Notes: generated by a model not told the origin, from the letters alone. Positions 52,484-61,890 are shown, counted from the first letter of the stretch. The stretch: 64,000 nt of DNA from Pseudomonas moorei (GCF_008801475.1 NZ_VZPP01000019.1:1-64000), one strand, 5' to 3'. Made by a program: numbers and translations.

Positions 52484-52921
52484 TTAAAACGCCAGTTCCG
52501 CGCTGAAATACATCACCCGGCGCTCGTCGTAGTGGTTGTCGACGAAGCTGGTGGGCTGATAGACGAGTCGTTGCTCAAGCACGCCGGCCAATTCCAGGTT
52601 GGCCTTGCCCAGGCGGATGTGTTTGGCGATGCAAGTATCGACTCGTTCAAAGCGGTAGTCGTTGAGGGCTTCGTCACTATAGTAGAGGCGTGCACTGTTC
52701 CATTCGTGGTCCGAATCGGCGGAGCCGCTGTGACGCGCAGTCTGCTGCGCATCCAGGGAGGGGCTCCCCGGCATGGCGGCCGGTAATTGTTTCAGGCGAA
52801 TGGCCGTGAGCACTGGCGGGAGCGTTTCGCTGTCGAGGAACAAGTCGTCAGCCTGCAATGGCGAGCTGAGAGCCAGCGCCATGACCAACGACGAGCGAGG
52901 TGAGGAAGAACCCAGTGGCAC
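52484..52921 (-). pseudogene. TonB-dependent receptor remnant with internal in-frame deletion (or small secreted protein)
   Basis: 145 residues: signal peptide, then a plug-like start (LPPVLTAIRLKQLPAAMPGS), and from about residue 75 a stretch like the last strands of a TonB-dependent receptor barrel (NDYRFERVDTCIAKHIRLGK to YFSAELAF with terminal Phe). Several hundred residues that normally lie between are missing, the join falling near TARHSGSADSDHEW. The frame is open and a GTG start with AAGGAAG is present, so a protein may be made, but a receptor cannot form. A genuine small secreted protein is the alternative. Confidence 0.6.
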
Positions 52922-53116
52922 GACGCTTCCTTGTTAGCGAGTGATGGCGCGCATGTTAAACGAGCTGTAAGACTTTTCCAGTCACGATGTCAGCATTTTC
53001 CGCGGCTTTGTTGGACTTCTTTGCACTTGCGCCGCTAATTGACGCGGGGGCTGGCCGCCACTGGGCCGCTCCGTATAATGCCGACATCGCCACTGGTATG
53101 GATTAACGGATTGCAT

Positions 53117-54142
53117 ATGACTGAACAGCGCCCGATTGCGGTCCTGGGAGGCGGAAGTTTTGGTACCGCCGTGGCTAATCTGCTGGCTGAAAACGGTCAT
53201 CAGGTCTTGCAGTGGATGCGTGACCCCGAGCAGGCCGAGGCCATCCGGGTCAATCGTGAGAACCCGCGTTACCTCAAAGGCATCAAGATTCTGCCCGGTG
53301 TGACACCGGTCACGGATCTGAAAGCCACCCTGGAGGCCTGCGACCTGTGTTTCGTCGCACTGCCATCCAGCGCGTTGCGCTCGGTGCTGGCCCCGCATGC
53401 CGAGCGTTTGCGCGGCAAGTTTCTGGTCAGCCTGACCAAAGGCATCGAAGCCCACACCTTCAAACTGATGAGCGAGATCCTTGAGGAAATCGCTCCGCAA
53501 GCACGCATCGGCGTGTTGTCCGGGCCGAACCTGGCCCGAGAAGTGGCCGAGCACGCACTGACTGCCACAGTGGTCGCCAGTGAAGACGAAGAGCTTTGTC
53601 AGCGGGTTCAGGCCGCGTTGCACGGTCGTACCTTTCGCGTCTACGCCAGCGCCGACCGTTTCGGTGTGGAGCTGGGCGGGGCGTTGAAAAACGTCTACGC
53701 GATCATCGCCGGCATGGCAGTGGCGCTGGGCATGGGGGAAAACACCAAGAGCATGCTGATCACCCGGGCATTGGCGGAAATGACCCGCTTCGCGGTGAAT
53801 CAGGGCGCCAACCCGATGACCTTCCTGGGTCTGGCGGGCGTGGGGGATTTGATCGTCACCTGCTCGTCGCCGAAAAGCCGCAACTATCAGGTCGGTTTCG
53901 CCCTCGGCCAGGGTTTGAGCCTGGACGAGGCGGTCAATCGCCTGGGCGAAGTCGCTGAAGGCGTCAATACCCTGAAAGTGCTCAAGGCCAAGGCTCAGGA
54001 GGTCGGTGTGTATATGCCGCTGGTCGCCGGGCTGCATGCGATCCTGTTCGAAGGGCGCACGCTGGAGCAGGTGATTGAGCTGCTGATGCGCGCGGAGCCG
54101 AAGACGGACGTCGATTTCATTTCCACCAGCGGCTTCAACTGA
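53117..54142 (+). CDS. gpsA: NAD(P)-dependent glycerol-3-phosphate dehydrogenase
   Basis: 341 residues. The NAD-binding loop LGGGSFGTAVA is at residues 9-19, and the catalytic Lys region ALKNVYAIIAGMA and GLAGVGDLIVTC are present. It makes sn-glycerol-3-phosphate for phospholipids. I chose the ATG at 53117 (MTEQRPIAVLG); upstream in-frame starts extend into non-coding sequence. Confidence 0.96.
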   Translation: MTEQRPIAVLGGGSFGTAVANLLAENGHQVLQWMRDPEQAEAIRVNRENPRYLKGIKILPGVTPVTDLKATLEACDLCFVALPSSALRSVLAPHAERLRGKFLVSLTKGIEAHTFKLMSEILEEIAPQARIGVLSGPNLAREVAEHALTATVVASEDEELCQRVQAALHGRTFRVYASADRFGVELGGALKNVYAIIAGMAVALGMGENTKSMLITRALAEMTRFAVNQGANPMTFLGLAGVGDLIVTCSSPKSRNYQVGFALGQGLSLDEAVNRLGEVAEGVNTLKVLKAKAQEVGVYMPLVAGLHAILFEGRTLEQVIELLMRAEPKTDVDFISTSGFN

Positions 54143-54172
54143 GCCCTCTATGTAACAGGAACGGAGCGAGAC

Positions 54173-54520
54173 ATGAGCGATCAAAAAATAGAAGCCAAAT
54201 ACGAGTCCATCCTGCTGCGGGTACTGTGGATGATCGTGTTCTTGCTGGTCTGGCAAGTGGCGCAGTTCATCCTTGGCGCCGTGGTGCTGGTGCAGTTGAT
54301 CTATCGTTTGATCTATGGCGCCCCGAGCGCCAGCCTGATGAATTTCGGCGACAGCCTGAGTCAGTTTCTGGCCCAGATCGGTCGTTTCGGCAGTTTTCAC
54401 AGCGACCAGAAGCCCTGGCCGTTCGCCGACTGGCCAACGCCGCGTACGCCGGAAGGTGAAGCGCCGCACGTCGTGGCGCCAGCTCCGCATCCGGCCCGAG
54501 ATGAGGAACCCAAGCTATGA
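54173..54520 (+). CDS. DUF4389 membrane protein
   Basis: 115 residues. Two hydrophobic segments close together (about 15-33 and 35-50, VLWMIVFLLVWQVAQFILGA) are followed by a soluble Pro-rich tail with SDQKPWPFADWP, as in DUF4389 proteins. Function unknown. GGAGCGAG precedes the ATG. It lies 30 nt after gpsA and overlaps sixA by 4 nt, so the three form an operon. Confidence 0.86.
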   Translation: MSDQKIEAKYESILLRVLWMIVFLLVWQVAQFILGAVVLVQLIYRLIYGAPSASLMNFGDSLSQFLAQIGRFGSFHSDQKPWPFADWPTPRTPEGEAPHVVAPAPHPARDEEPKL

Positions 54521-54972
54521 AACTCTGGGTATTGCGTCATGGTGAAGCTGAACCTCACGGTTCCAACCACCATGATTCGGAGCGGGCATTGACCGCCCAC
54601 GGTCGTGAAGAAGTACTGCGTAGCGCGGCGTTGTTGATCGGCCAGCCGCTCACCGCAATCTATGCCAGCCCCTACTTGCGAGCGCAGGAAACGGCTCAAC
54701 TTGTACGAGACGCACTGGGTTTCGAACCGGAGATCCGTACCGTCGAATGGCTCACGCCGGAAACCGATCCGGACAAGGTGGCCGAGCAACTGGTGTCGGT
54801 GAGTAATGTCTTGCTGGTCAGTCACAACCCGCTGGTGGGGAACCTGCTGAGCTACCTGCAACATGGCGCCGGGCATCCGCCGGAGAAGGTCGGTACCGCC
54901 GGACTGGCGGAAATCAACGGCGATGAATTGCTGATCGGGTCGATGAAGCTCAAGGGCATCAAACACCCGTAA
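54517..54972 (+). CDS. sixA: phosphohistidine phosphatase SixA
   Basis: 151 residues. The histidine phosphatase fold has the catalytic RHG (LWVLRHGEAEP, His8) and the second His in VSHNPLVGNL. SixA removes phosphate from histidines of Hpt domains or the nitrogen PTS protein NPr. Translational overlap (ATGA) with the DUF4389 gene. Confidence 0.92.
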   Translation: MKLWVLRHGEAEPHGSNHHDSERALTAHGREEVLRSAALLIGQPLTAIYASPYLRAQETAQLVRDALGFEPEIRTVEWLTPETDPDKVAEQLVSVSNVLLVSHNPLVGNLLSYLQHGAGHPPEKVGTAGLAEINGDELLIGSMKLKGIKHP

Positions 54973-55015
54973 CCGTTTAGCAGGAATGCGATCAAACGTT
55001 TTTCTGCGAAATAGT

Positions 55016-55037
55016 CAACCAAGCACTTGCTTGGTTG
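55016..55037. promoter_or_regulatory. 22-bp palindromic operator before the acyl-CoA synthetase gene
   Basis: The arms CAACCAAGCA and TGCTTGGTTG around CT form a 10-bp perfect inverted repeat. It lies 40 nt before the start codon, in the promoter. Size and symmetry suit a TetR-family fatty-acid regulator (distinct from the PsrA site G/CAAAC-N4-GTTTG). The regulator is not in the window. Confidence 0.65.
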
Positions 55038-55076
55038 GCTACGCTTGCTCCAGACCAAAATAAAGGAGCGAGTCGC

Positions 55077-56744
55077 ATGTCTGCTGCTTTTCGTTTGCCT
55101 CTGGACGTTTTCTACGAGCGCGAGGCCCGTCATCCCCGCCAGCGCTTTCTGGTCCAGCCCATGGGTGGCGGGGAGGTCGAAACGCTGACCTGGGCCGACG
55201 TCGGCCATCAGGCCCGATGCGCCGCCCACTGGCTGCGGGCGCGGGAATTGCCCCAAGGCAGTCACATCGCACTCATCTCGAAAAACTGTGCCCATTGGAT
55301 CATTGCCGACCTGGCGATCTGGATGGCCGGGCATGTATCAGTGCCGCTGTACCCGAATCTGACTGCCAAGTCCGTGGCCCAGGTGCTGGAGCATTCGGAA
55401 GCGGCGCTGGCCTTCATTGGCAAACTCGACGATTGGCCGAGCATGTCCAGTGGGGTCAGCACGGATCTGCCGACCATCAGCCTGCCGCTGCATCCACCGG
55501 GTAGATTCGATTTCAGTTGGGCCGAGCTGCAACGCAGTTCCCCCATCCAGGACGACCCCAAACCCGCCGCCGATCAACTGGCGACCATCATTTACACCTC
55601 CGGCACCACCGGGCTGCCCAAAGGCGTGATGCACAGTTTCGGCAACCTGGGGTTTGCCACGACCCATGGCACCCGATTGTTCGGCCTCAACGAGTCAGAC
55701 CGGCTGTTGTCCTATCTGCCGTTGTGCCATGTCGCCGAGCGGATGTTCGTCGAGCTGGCGTCGATCTATACCGGGCAGACGGTATTTTTTGCCGAAAGCC
55801 TCGACACGTTTCTGACCGATTTGCGCCGCGCCCGGCCGACCGCGCTGTTTGGCGTACCGCGGATCTGGACCAAGTTTCAGATGGGCGTCTACAGCAAGAT
55901 CCCGGCAAAGCGTCTCGACTTCCTTCTTGGCCTGCCGATCATTGGCAAGCGGGTCGGGCACAAAGTCCTCGCCGGCCTGGGGCTGGACGCCTTGCGCGTG
56001 GCCCTCTCCGGCGCGGCGCCAGTGCCGCAGGCCTTGCTGTTGTGGTACCGCAAGCTCGGTCTGGATGTGCTGGAGGTCTATGGCATGACCGAGAACTGCG
56101 GTTACTCGCACATTGGCCTGCCGGGCCAGAACAAACCGGGGTGGATCGGCAAGCCCTGTCCGGAAGTCGAGGTGCGCATTGACGACTCGGGCGAGGTCCT
56201 GGTGCGTAGCGGCGCGACCATGCTCGGCTATTTCAAGGAGCCGCAGAAAACCGCCGACACCATCACCGAGGATGGCTTCCTGCGCACCGGCGACAAGGGC
56301 GAGCAAGACGCCGAAGGCAATCTGCGCCTGACCGGACGCCTGAAGGAAATCTTCAAGACCAGCAAAGGCAAGTACGTGGCCCCGGCTCCCATCGAAAATC
56401 GTTTGGCGGTGCATTCGCGGATTGAACAAGTGTGTGTGGTCGGCGATGGCCTGATTGCGCCACTGGGGCTGTGCGTGCTGTCGGCGGTCGGGCAGCAGGA
56501 TGCGGATGGTGCGGCGCGCGCCGGCCTTCACTCAAGCCTGGAAAAGTTGCTGGAGGAGGTCAATGGCGCCCTCGACAAGCACGAACGCTTGCGGCGTCTG
56601 GTGGTGGTCAAGGACAGCTGGGCGGTGGAAAACGGCTTCCTCACGCCGACCCTGAAAATCAAGCGCAACGTGATAGAAGCCACTTACGGCGAGCGTTTCG
56701 CGGAATGGAGCGAGCGCAGCGAGGCGGTGCTGTGGCAGGATTGA
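55077..56744 (+). CDS. AMP-dependent acyl-CoA synthetase (long-chain type)
   Basis: 555 residues. The AMP-binding signature IIYTSGTTGLPKGVM is near residue 175; VYGMTENCGYS and GDKGEQDAEGNLRLTGRLKE follow, with the C-terminal LKIKRNVIE containing the catalytic Lys. It activates a fatty or aromatic acid to its CoA ester; chain length is not decided by sequence. I chose ATG 55077 with AAAGGAG upstream. A palindromic operator lies ahead and a thioesterase gene follows 32 nt later. Confidence 0.9.
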   Translation: MSAAFRLPLDVFYEREARHPRQRFLVQPMGGGEVETLTWADVGHQARCAAHWLRARELPQGSHIALISKNCAHWIIADLAIWMAGHVSVPLYPNLTAKSVAQVLEHSEAALAFIGKLDDWPSMSSGVSTDLPTISLPLHPPGRFDFSWAELQRSSPIQDDPKPAADQLATIIYTSGTTGLPKGVMHSFGNLGFATTHGTRLFGLNESDRLLSYLPLCHVAERMFVELASIYTGQTVFFAESLDTFLTDLRRARPTALFGVPRIWTKFQMGVYSKIPAKRLDFLLGLPIIGKRVGHKVLAGLGLDALRVALSGAAPVPQALLLWYRKLGLDVLEVYGMTENCGYSHIGLPGQNKPGWIGKPCPEVEVRIDDSGEVLVRSGATMLGYFKEPQKTADTITEDGFLRTGDKGEQDAEGNLRLTGRLKEIFKTSKGKYVAPAPIENRLAVHSRIEQVCVVGDGLIAPLGLCVLSAVGQQDADGAARAGLHSSLEKLLEEVNGALDKHERLRRLVVVKDSWAVENGFLTPTLKIKRNVIEATYGERFAEWSERSEAVLWQD

Positions 56745-56776
56745 GTCACGAACAAAACCAACAAAGGAAAGTAGCG

Positions 56777-57220
56777 ATGAGTTTGTGGCGCACCACTCCC
56801 AACATCGAGCAGTTGAATGCCATCCAGAAAAACACCATTGGCGAAGTACTGGATATCCGCTTCGAAGCCTTTGACGACGAGTCGCTGACCGCGAGCATGG
56901 TCATCGACCATCGCACCCATCAGCCTTATGGTTTGCTGCACGGCGGCGCCTCTGTGGTGCTGGCCGAAACGGTTGGCTCCATGGCCAGTTACCTGTGTAT
57001 CGACGCCAGCAAGTTCTATTGTGTGGGCCTGGAAATCAACGCCAACCATCTGCGTGGCCTGCGCAGCGGGCGGGTGACGGCGGTAGCCAAGCCGATTCAC
57101 ATCGGCCGCACGACCCATGTCTGGGACATTCGCCTGACCAGCGACGAGGGCAAGGCCAGTTGTGTATCGCGGTTGACCATGGCCGTGGTGCCGTTGGGGC
57201 AAAATCCACCAGCGCGTTGA
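56777..57220 (+). CDS. hotdog-fold acyl-CoA thioesterase (YdiI/PaaI type)
   Basis: 147 residues. The HGGASVVLAETVGS segment holds the catalytic Glu and Gly residues of the 4HBT family, and the GRTTHVWDIRL segment matches YdiI. It hydrolyses acyl- or aroyl-CoA, balancing the synthetase upstream. AAAGGAAAG precedes the ATG at 56777. Longer in-frame starts would overlap the synthetase. Confidence 0.92.
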   Translation: MSLWRTTPNIEQLNAIQKNTIGEVLDIRFEAFDDESLTASMVIDHRTHQPYGLLHGGASVVLAETVGSMASYLCIDASKFYCVGLEINANHLRGLRSGRVTAVAKPIHIGRTTHVWDIRLTSDEGKASCVSRLTMAVVPLGQNPPAR

Positions 57221-57228
57221 TCCCTGTG

Positions 57229-57347
57229 TTGTGGCGAGGGAGCTTGCTCCCGTTGGATCGCGAAGCGGCCCCAATCACACTTGCCCAAGGCCTCCGCACA
57301 TGACGGCTGCTGTGCAGCCGAACGCGAGCAAGTTCGCTCGCCACAGG
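57229..57347. repeat. REP-type inverted pair
   Basis: TTGTGGCGAGGGAGCTTGCTC at the left faces GAGCAAGTTCGCTCGCCACAGG at the right, separated by about 75 nt with a further GCTGCTGTGCAGC hairpin. Same GTGGCGAG family as 20614-20647. Confidence 0.8.
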
Positions 57348-57453
57348 TTCATGGGTTTGGCCGGACTGTCATCATTCCTGTCAGTTACGGTCATTGCTGC
57401 GGGGCGCGGTCTTGCGGACAATCGGGCTTTGGTTTCGTTGATGGATCGTCGGT

Positions 57454-58260
57454 ATGTCGCAGCAGATATTTTTCGCCCACGCCAACGGCTTTCCTTCGGG
57501 GACCTATGGCAAGTTGTTCGCGGCGCTGGCGCCCGAGTATCAGGTGGCGCATCTGGAGCAGCATGCTCATGACCCGCGTTTCCCGGCAGACGACAACTGG
57601 TACAACCTGGTAGACGAACTGATCCATCACCTGGAGCAGCAACCGGAACCGGTCTGGGGCGTCGGTCATTCCTTTGGCGGCGTACTGCATCTGCACGCGG
57701 CGTTGCGCTGCCCTGAACTTTATCGCGGCGTGGTGATGCTCGACTCACCGGTGCTGACCCGTACCGATCAGTGGGTGATCCGGGCCGCCAAGCGCTTTGG
57801 GTTCATCGACCGGCTGACCCCGGCCGGTCGCACCCTGGGACGGCGTGAAGAGTTCGCCGATCTGGAAAGCGCCCGTCACTATTTTGCCGGCAAGACCCTG
57901 TTTCGCGGCTTCGATCCGGACTGCCTCGACGCTTACCTGCAGCACGGTTTGTACCAGGTGGGCGACAAGCTGCGCCTGCGCTTCGACCCGGCCACGGAAA
58001 TCAGCATTTACCGTGGCGTGCCCCACACCAGCCCTGGCCGACCACGGCAATTGAAAGTGCCTTTGGCGGTGGTTCGCGGGCGCAGCAGCCGGGTGGTGAT
58101 GCGTCATCACGCCAGTTCGGTCGGGCGCCTGCCATTGGGCGAGTCCTTGACCATGCCCGGTGGCCACATGTTTCCTCTCGAACGTCCGCAAGACACCGCG
58201 ATGTTGCTGAAAAAACTGTTCAGCCGCTGGGACGGTCGCCGCCAACAGGATTGCGCATGA
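57454..58260 (+). CDS. alpha/beta hydrolase
   Basis: 268 residues. Nucleophile Ser in GVGHSFGGVLHLH (about residue 72), with His in PGGHMFPLERP near the end; the acid is probably an Asp or Glu in the VPLAVVRGR region. No signal peptide. Substrate unknown. Its stop overlaps the next hydrolase gene (ATGA, 58257-58260), so the two are coupled. Confidence 0.88.
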   Translation: MSQQIFFAHANGFPSGTYGKLFAALAPEYQVAHLEQHAHDPRFPADDNWYNLVDELIHHLEQQPEPVWGVGHSFGGVLHLHAALRCPELYRGVVMLDSPVLTRTDQWVIRAAKRFGFIDRLTPAGRTLGRREEFADLESARHYFAGKTLFRGFDPDCLDAYLQHGLYQVGDKLRLRFDPATEISIYRGVPHTSPGRPRQLKVPLAVVRGRSSRVVMRHHASSVGRLPLGESLTMPGGHMFPLERPQDTAMLLKKLFSRWDGRRQQDCA

Positions 58261-59111
58261 GCCAGGTCGTTGAAGAAGTGCGCTTGAGCCTGCCGCACAT
58301 CGAGCTGGCGGCGCACTTGTTTGGCCCGGAAGAGGGTTTGCCGGTAATTGCGCTGCATGGCTGGCTGGACAACGCCAACAGCTTCGCGCGCCTGGCGCCC
58401 AAGCTTAAGGGCTTGCGCATCATCGCGCTGGACATGGCCGGTCACGGACATTCCGGGCATCGCCCGACCGGTGCCGGTTATGCGATGTGGGACTACGCCC
58501 ACGATGTGCTGCAAGTCGCCGAGCAGCTTGGATTAAAGAGGTTTGCGCTGTTGGGACACTCCATGGGGGCCATCGCGTCTTTGATCATCGCCGGATCGTT
58601 GCCGGAGCGAGTGACTCATCTGGCGCTGATTGACGGCATCATTCCACCTACGGACAAAGCCGAAAATGCGGCCGAACGCATGGGCATGGCCCTGCAAGCG
58701 CAACTGGATCTGCGGGACAAGCGCAAACCGGTTTACGCCACTCTCGATCGGGCCATCGAGGCGCGAATGAAGGGGCTGGTGGCGGTCAGTCGCGAAGCCG
58801 CCGAACTGCTGGCCCAACGGGGCCTGATGCCAGTGCCGGGGGGGTACACCTGGCGCACGGATAACCGCCTCACGCTGCCATCGCCGCTTCGTCTTACCAC
58901 TGAGCAGGCCATGGCCTTCGTGGATCGAATCAGTTGCCCGGCAAAACTGGTGGTTGCTGCCGATGGCATGCTCGCCAAACATCGTGAGCTGCTGGAGCGT
59001 CTACCCTTTAGCCGGGAACAGCTGCCAGGCGGCCATCATTTGCACCTGAATGACGAGTCCGGTGCCGATCTTGTCGCAGACTGTTTCAATCGGTTCTTCG
59101 CCGTTCCTTGA
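58257..59111 (+). CDS. alpha/beta hydrolase
   Basis: 284 residues. The oxyanion region HGWLDNANSF, nucleophile Ser in LLGHSMGAIAS (about residue 100) and His in PGGHHLHLND are clear. It resembles serine hydrolases of the esterase or haloalkane-dehalogenase-like branch, but with Ser as nucleophile. I chose ATG 58257, which overlaps the upstream stop; AGGA lies at good distance. Substrate unknown. Confidence 0.88.
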   Translation: MSQVVEEVRLSLPHIELAAHLFGPEEGLPVIALHGWLDNANSFARLAPKLKGLRIIALDMAGHGHSGHRPTGAGYAMWDYAHDVLQVAEQLGLKRFALLGHSMGAIASLIIAGSLPERVTHLALIDGIIPPTDKAENAAERMGMALQAQLDLRDKRKPVYATLDRAIEARMKGLVAVSREAAELLAQRGLMPVPGGYTWRTDNRLTLPSPLRLTTEQAMAFVDRISCPAKLVVAADGMLAKHRELLERLPFSREQLPGGHHLHLNDESGADLVADCFNRFFAVP

Positions 59112-59161
59112 CTTGCGCCGGGCAACTGTCGAGGCTGGGCGGGTTGAAATGGGAGACAACC

Positions 59162-59821
59162 ATGATAGATCTCTACACCGCTGCGACCCCGAATGGCCAC
59201 AAGGTCTCTATCGTGCTCGAGGAACTCGGTTTGCCCTACACGGTGCACGCGTTGAGTTTCGATAAAAAGGAACAGAAGTCCGCGGACTTCCTGAAGATCA
59301 ACCCCAATGGCCGAATCCCGGCGATTGTCGATCGTACAAACGGTGATTTCACCGTGTTCGAATCCGGCGCGATCCTGATTTACCTCGCTGAAATGACTGG
59401 AAAGCTGTTGCCCGCCGACCCGAAAGGGCGTTCGGTGGTGATGCAGTGGCTGATGTTCCAGATGGGCGGCATCGGTCCGATGCAGGGGCAGGCCAACGTG
59501 TTTTTCCGCTATTTCCCGGAAAAACTCCAGGGTGCCATCGACCGCTATCAGCATGAAACCCGCCGTCTCTATGAAGTACTTGATACGCGCCTGCAAGCCG
59601 TGGAGTTTCTCGCCGGCGAATACAGCATTGCCGACATCGCGACGTTCCCATGGGTGCGTGGCCACGAGTGGTCCGGTGTGTCGGTGGACGGTTTGTCAGC
59701 CTTGCAACGCTGGATGGCGACGATGGAAGCGCGCCCGGCGGTGCAACGCGGACTGCGTATTCCCGAACGCACCGATGACGCCAGTGTCGTCAAGGGCGCC
59801 CAGGCCATGCTGATCCGATGA
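59162..59821 (+). CDS. glutathione S-transferase (YfcG/Ure2p-like)
   Basis: 219 residues. N-terminal thioredoxin-like domain with YTAATPNGHKVSIVLEEL and NPNGRIPAIVD, the ESGAILIYLAE glutathione site, and an all-helical C-terminal domain. The TPNGxK motif is typical of the nu-class enzymes YfcG and YghU, which act on disulfides and peroxides. GGGAGA precedes the ATG at 59162. It overlaps the next gene by 4 nt. Confidence 0.92.
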   Translation: MIDLYTAATPNGHKVSIVLEELGLPYTVHALSFDKKEQKSADFLKINPNGRIPAIVDRTNGDFTVFESGAILIYLAEMTGKLLPADPKGRSVVMQWLMFQMGGIGPMQGQANVFFRYFPEKLQGAIDRYQHETRRLYEVLDTRLQAVEFLAGEYSIADIATFPWVRGHEWSGVSVDGLSALQRWMATMEARPAVQRGLRIPERTDDASVVKGAQAMLIR

Positions 59822-60636
59822 GTGTATCGATGCGTTCCCTCAACCTGCTGACGCTGTGCTGTTTCAGTCCTCTGTTGTTTGCCGCCGATATTCCCGGCAG
59901 TCAGGACTTGCCGATTTTGCCGCGCATGACCGATGCGCAGATCGTCGATTATCGCCCCGCAGCCGAGCTCGAGCGGATTTATCCCTTGGGTTCGATCCGC
60001 AAAATCAGCGGTCAGTTGCGCTTCGATGGGCAGGTCAGCGCCCGCGGCAATGCCACGTCGGTGACCTATGAGTTGCCGCCGGAGCATTCGGCGACAGAAG
60101 CCTTCACCGACGCCCGCGAAGCCTTGCAGAAGCAGGGCGCCCAACTGCTGTTCTGGTGCCAGGCCCGTGATTGCGGGGAGAGCAGCCTGTGGGCCAATGA
60201 AGTGTTCGGCAACGCCAAACTCTATGGCTCCGATAACGAGCAGGCGTATTTGCTGTTGCGGCTGGCGGCACCGAAGAACGATACGCTGGTGGCGCTTTAC
60301 AGCATCACGCGTGGCAATCGCAAAGCTTACCTGCACGTCGAGCAGTTTGACGCCGCGGCGGCGCTGGGTGATTTGCTGCCGACCTCCGCAACCCTGTTGC
60401 GTGAGCTCAAAAGCACTGGCGAACTCGATTTCCCCAAGCTGACCGACGCACCTGACGAGACCTGGCTGCGCTTGATCTCCCGTGGCCTGAATCTGGACAC
60501 GACCCTGCGGATCAGTCTTTCCGGGCCGAAAGCCGAAGCCTGGCGTCAGGCGTTGATCGAGCAGGGCGTACGGGCGGCTCGGATGGAAGCCGGCCACGTC
60601 GAAGGCTCTGGCCTGCATATTGAACTGCTGCGTTAA
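59818..60636 (+). CDS. DUF4892 periplasmic protein
   Basis: 272 residues. Signal peptide about 1-23 (LLTLCCFSPLLFA-AD). The body contains a DUF4892-like domain and, toward the C-terminus, an OmpA-like helix-strand pattern (LRISLSGPKAEAWRQALIEQ, then GLHIELLR) without the classic peptidoglycan motif. One Cys pair (WCQARDC) may form a disulfide. Function unknown. It overlaps the GST gene by 4 nt (ATGA). Confidence 0.82.
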   Translation: MSVSMRSLNLLTLCCFSPLLFAADIPGSQDLPILPRMTDAQIVDYRPAAELERIYPLGSIRKISGQLRFDGQVSARGNATSVTYELPPEHSATEAFTDAREALQKQGAQLLFWCQARDCGESSLWANEVFGNAKLYGSDNEQAYLLLRLAAPKNDTLVALYSITRGNRKAYLHVEQFDAAAALGDLLPTSATLLRELKSTGELDFPKLTDAPDETWLRLISRGLNLDTTLRISLSGPKAEAWRQALIEQGVRAARMEAGHVEGSGLHIELLR

Positions 60637-60705
60637 GCTTGATCGGGTGAACGCGTTCGGCGCGTTCGCCTACTCTTTTGCGAACTGACTTTTCTTGAGA
60701 TTTCG

Positions 60706-61758
60706 ATGATCAATAACGACCGGCTGTTGGTGCAGATCCTGCTCCTGGTGCTGTTTGGCGCAAGTTTCTGGGTGATGGCGCCGTTTTGGTCGGCGTTGTT
60801 CTGGGGCGCGGTGCTGGCATTTGCCAGTTGGCCACTGATGCGTTTGCTGACGCGCTGGCTCAATGGCCGCGAGTCCCTGGCGGCAGCCATATTGACTGTC
60901 GGCTGGATGTTGCTGGTGGCGGTGCCATTGGTGTGGCTGGGGTTCAACCTGGCGGACCACGTGCGTGATGCCGTGGCATTCATCAAGGACGTGCAGGTCG
61001 ATGGCTTGCCTGAAGCCCCCGTCTGGCTCGGCAGTGTTCCCTTGGTGGGCATGCGACTGGTCGGAATCTGGAACAGTGTCGATCAGCAGGGGGCGGCGAT
61101 GATGGTGTCGCTAAAACCCTACTTCGGTCAGGTCGGCAACTGGTTGTTGGCACGTAGCGCACAGATCGGCAGCGGCATTCTCGAACTGACCCTGAGCATT
61201 GTCTTCGTATTCTTTTTCTATCGGGACGGGCCGCGATTGGCAGCGTTTGTCCATGGCTTGCTCGAACGCCTGATCGGCAAACGGGCCGGGTACTACATCG
61301 AACTGGTGGCGGGCACGGTGCAGCGGGTGGTGAACGGGGTGATCGGCACCGCGGCTGCCCAGGCGGTTCTGGCGCTGATCGGGTTCCTGATTGCCGGCAT
61401 ACCGGGGGCCCTGGTGCTCGGGATCGTCACTTTCCTGCTCAGCCTGATTCCCATGGGACCGCCGCTGGTGTGGATTCCGGCCACTGCCTGGCTGGCCTGG
61501 AAAGGTGAGTACGGGATGGCGGTGTTCCTCGGGATCTGGGGCACATTCATCATCAGCGGCGTGGACAACGTGCTCAAGCCGTATCTGATCAGCCGAGGCG
61601 GTAATCTGCCGTTGGTGATCGTGTTGCTGGGCGTGTTTGGAGGGTTGATTGCCTTCGGCTTCATCGGCCTGTTCATTGGCCCGACGTTGCTCGCGGTGGC
61701 GTACAGCTTGCTGACCGACTGGAGCAAAAGCCATTCGCGGGTCGATGATCGTCGCTGA
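60706..61758 (+). CDS. AI-2E family transporter (PerM/YdiK-like)
   Basis: 350 residues with about eight hydrophobic segments. The central loop and the GIVTFLLSLIPMGPPLVWIPA and NVLKPYLISRGGNLPLVIVL motifs are characteristic. The family includes TqsA-type autoinducer-2 exporters and Na/H exchangers; substrate here is unknown. It starts 69 nt after the DUF4892 gene, possibly on its own promoter. Confidence 0.9.
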   Translation: MINNDRLLVQILLLVLFGASFWVMAPFWSALFWGAVLAFASWPLMRLLTRWLNGRESLAAAILTVGWMLLVAVPLVWLGFNLADHVRDAVAFIKDVQVDGLPEAPVWLGSVPLVGMRLVGIWNSVDQQGAAMMVSLKPYFGQVGNWLLARSAQIGSGILELTLSIVFVFFFYRDGPRLAAFVHGLLERLIGKRAGYYIELVAGTVQRVVNGVIGTAAAQAVLALIGFLIAGIPGALVLGIVTFLLSLIPMGPPLVWIPATAWLAWKGEYGMAVFLGIWGTFIISGVDNVLKPYLISRGGNLPLVIVLLGVFGGLIAFGFIGLFIGPTLLAVAYSLLTDWSKSHSRVDDRR

Positions 61759-61851
61759 ATTCGAGAGGGATCGCGGGGATAGAGAACACAGACTCGCGTT
61801 GGTCCATCGGACGGATGATGGGGACCGACAAACCAACGCCAGGCTGTAAAA

Positions 61852-61881
61852 GCGGCTCGGGCTTCCTTGCCTGAGTCGTAA
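61852..61881 (-). terminator. possible terminator of the porin gene
   Basis: On the minus strand CGACTCAGGC-AAGGAA-GCCCGAGCCG with two mismatches, followed by CTTTTA, 10 nt after the porin stop. The mismatches make this a weak call. Confidence 0.4.
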
Positions 61882-61890
61882 GGCGGGGAA

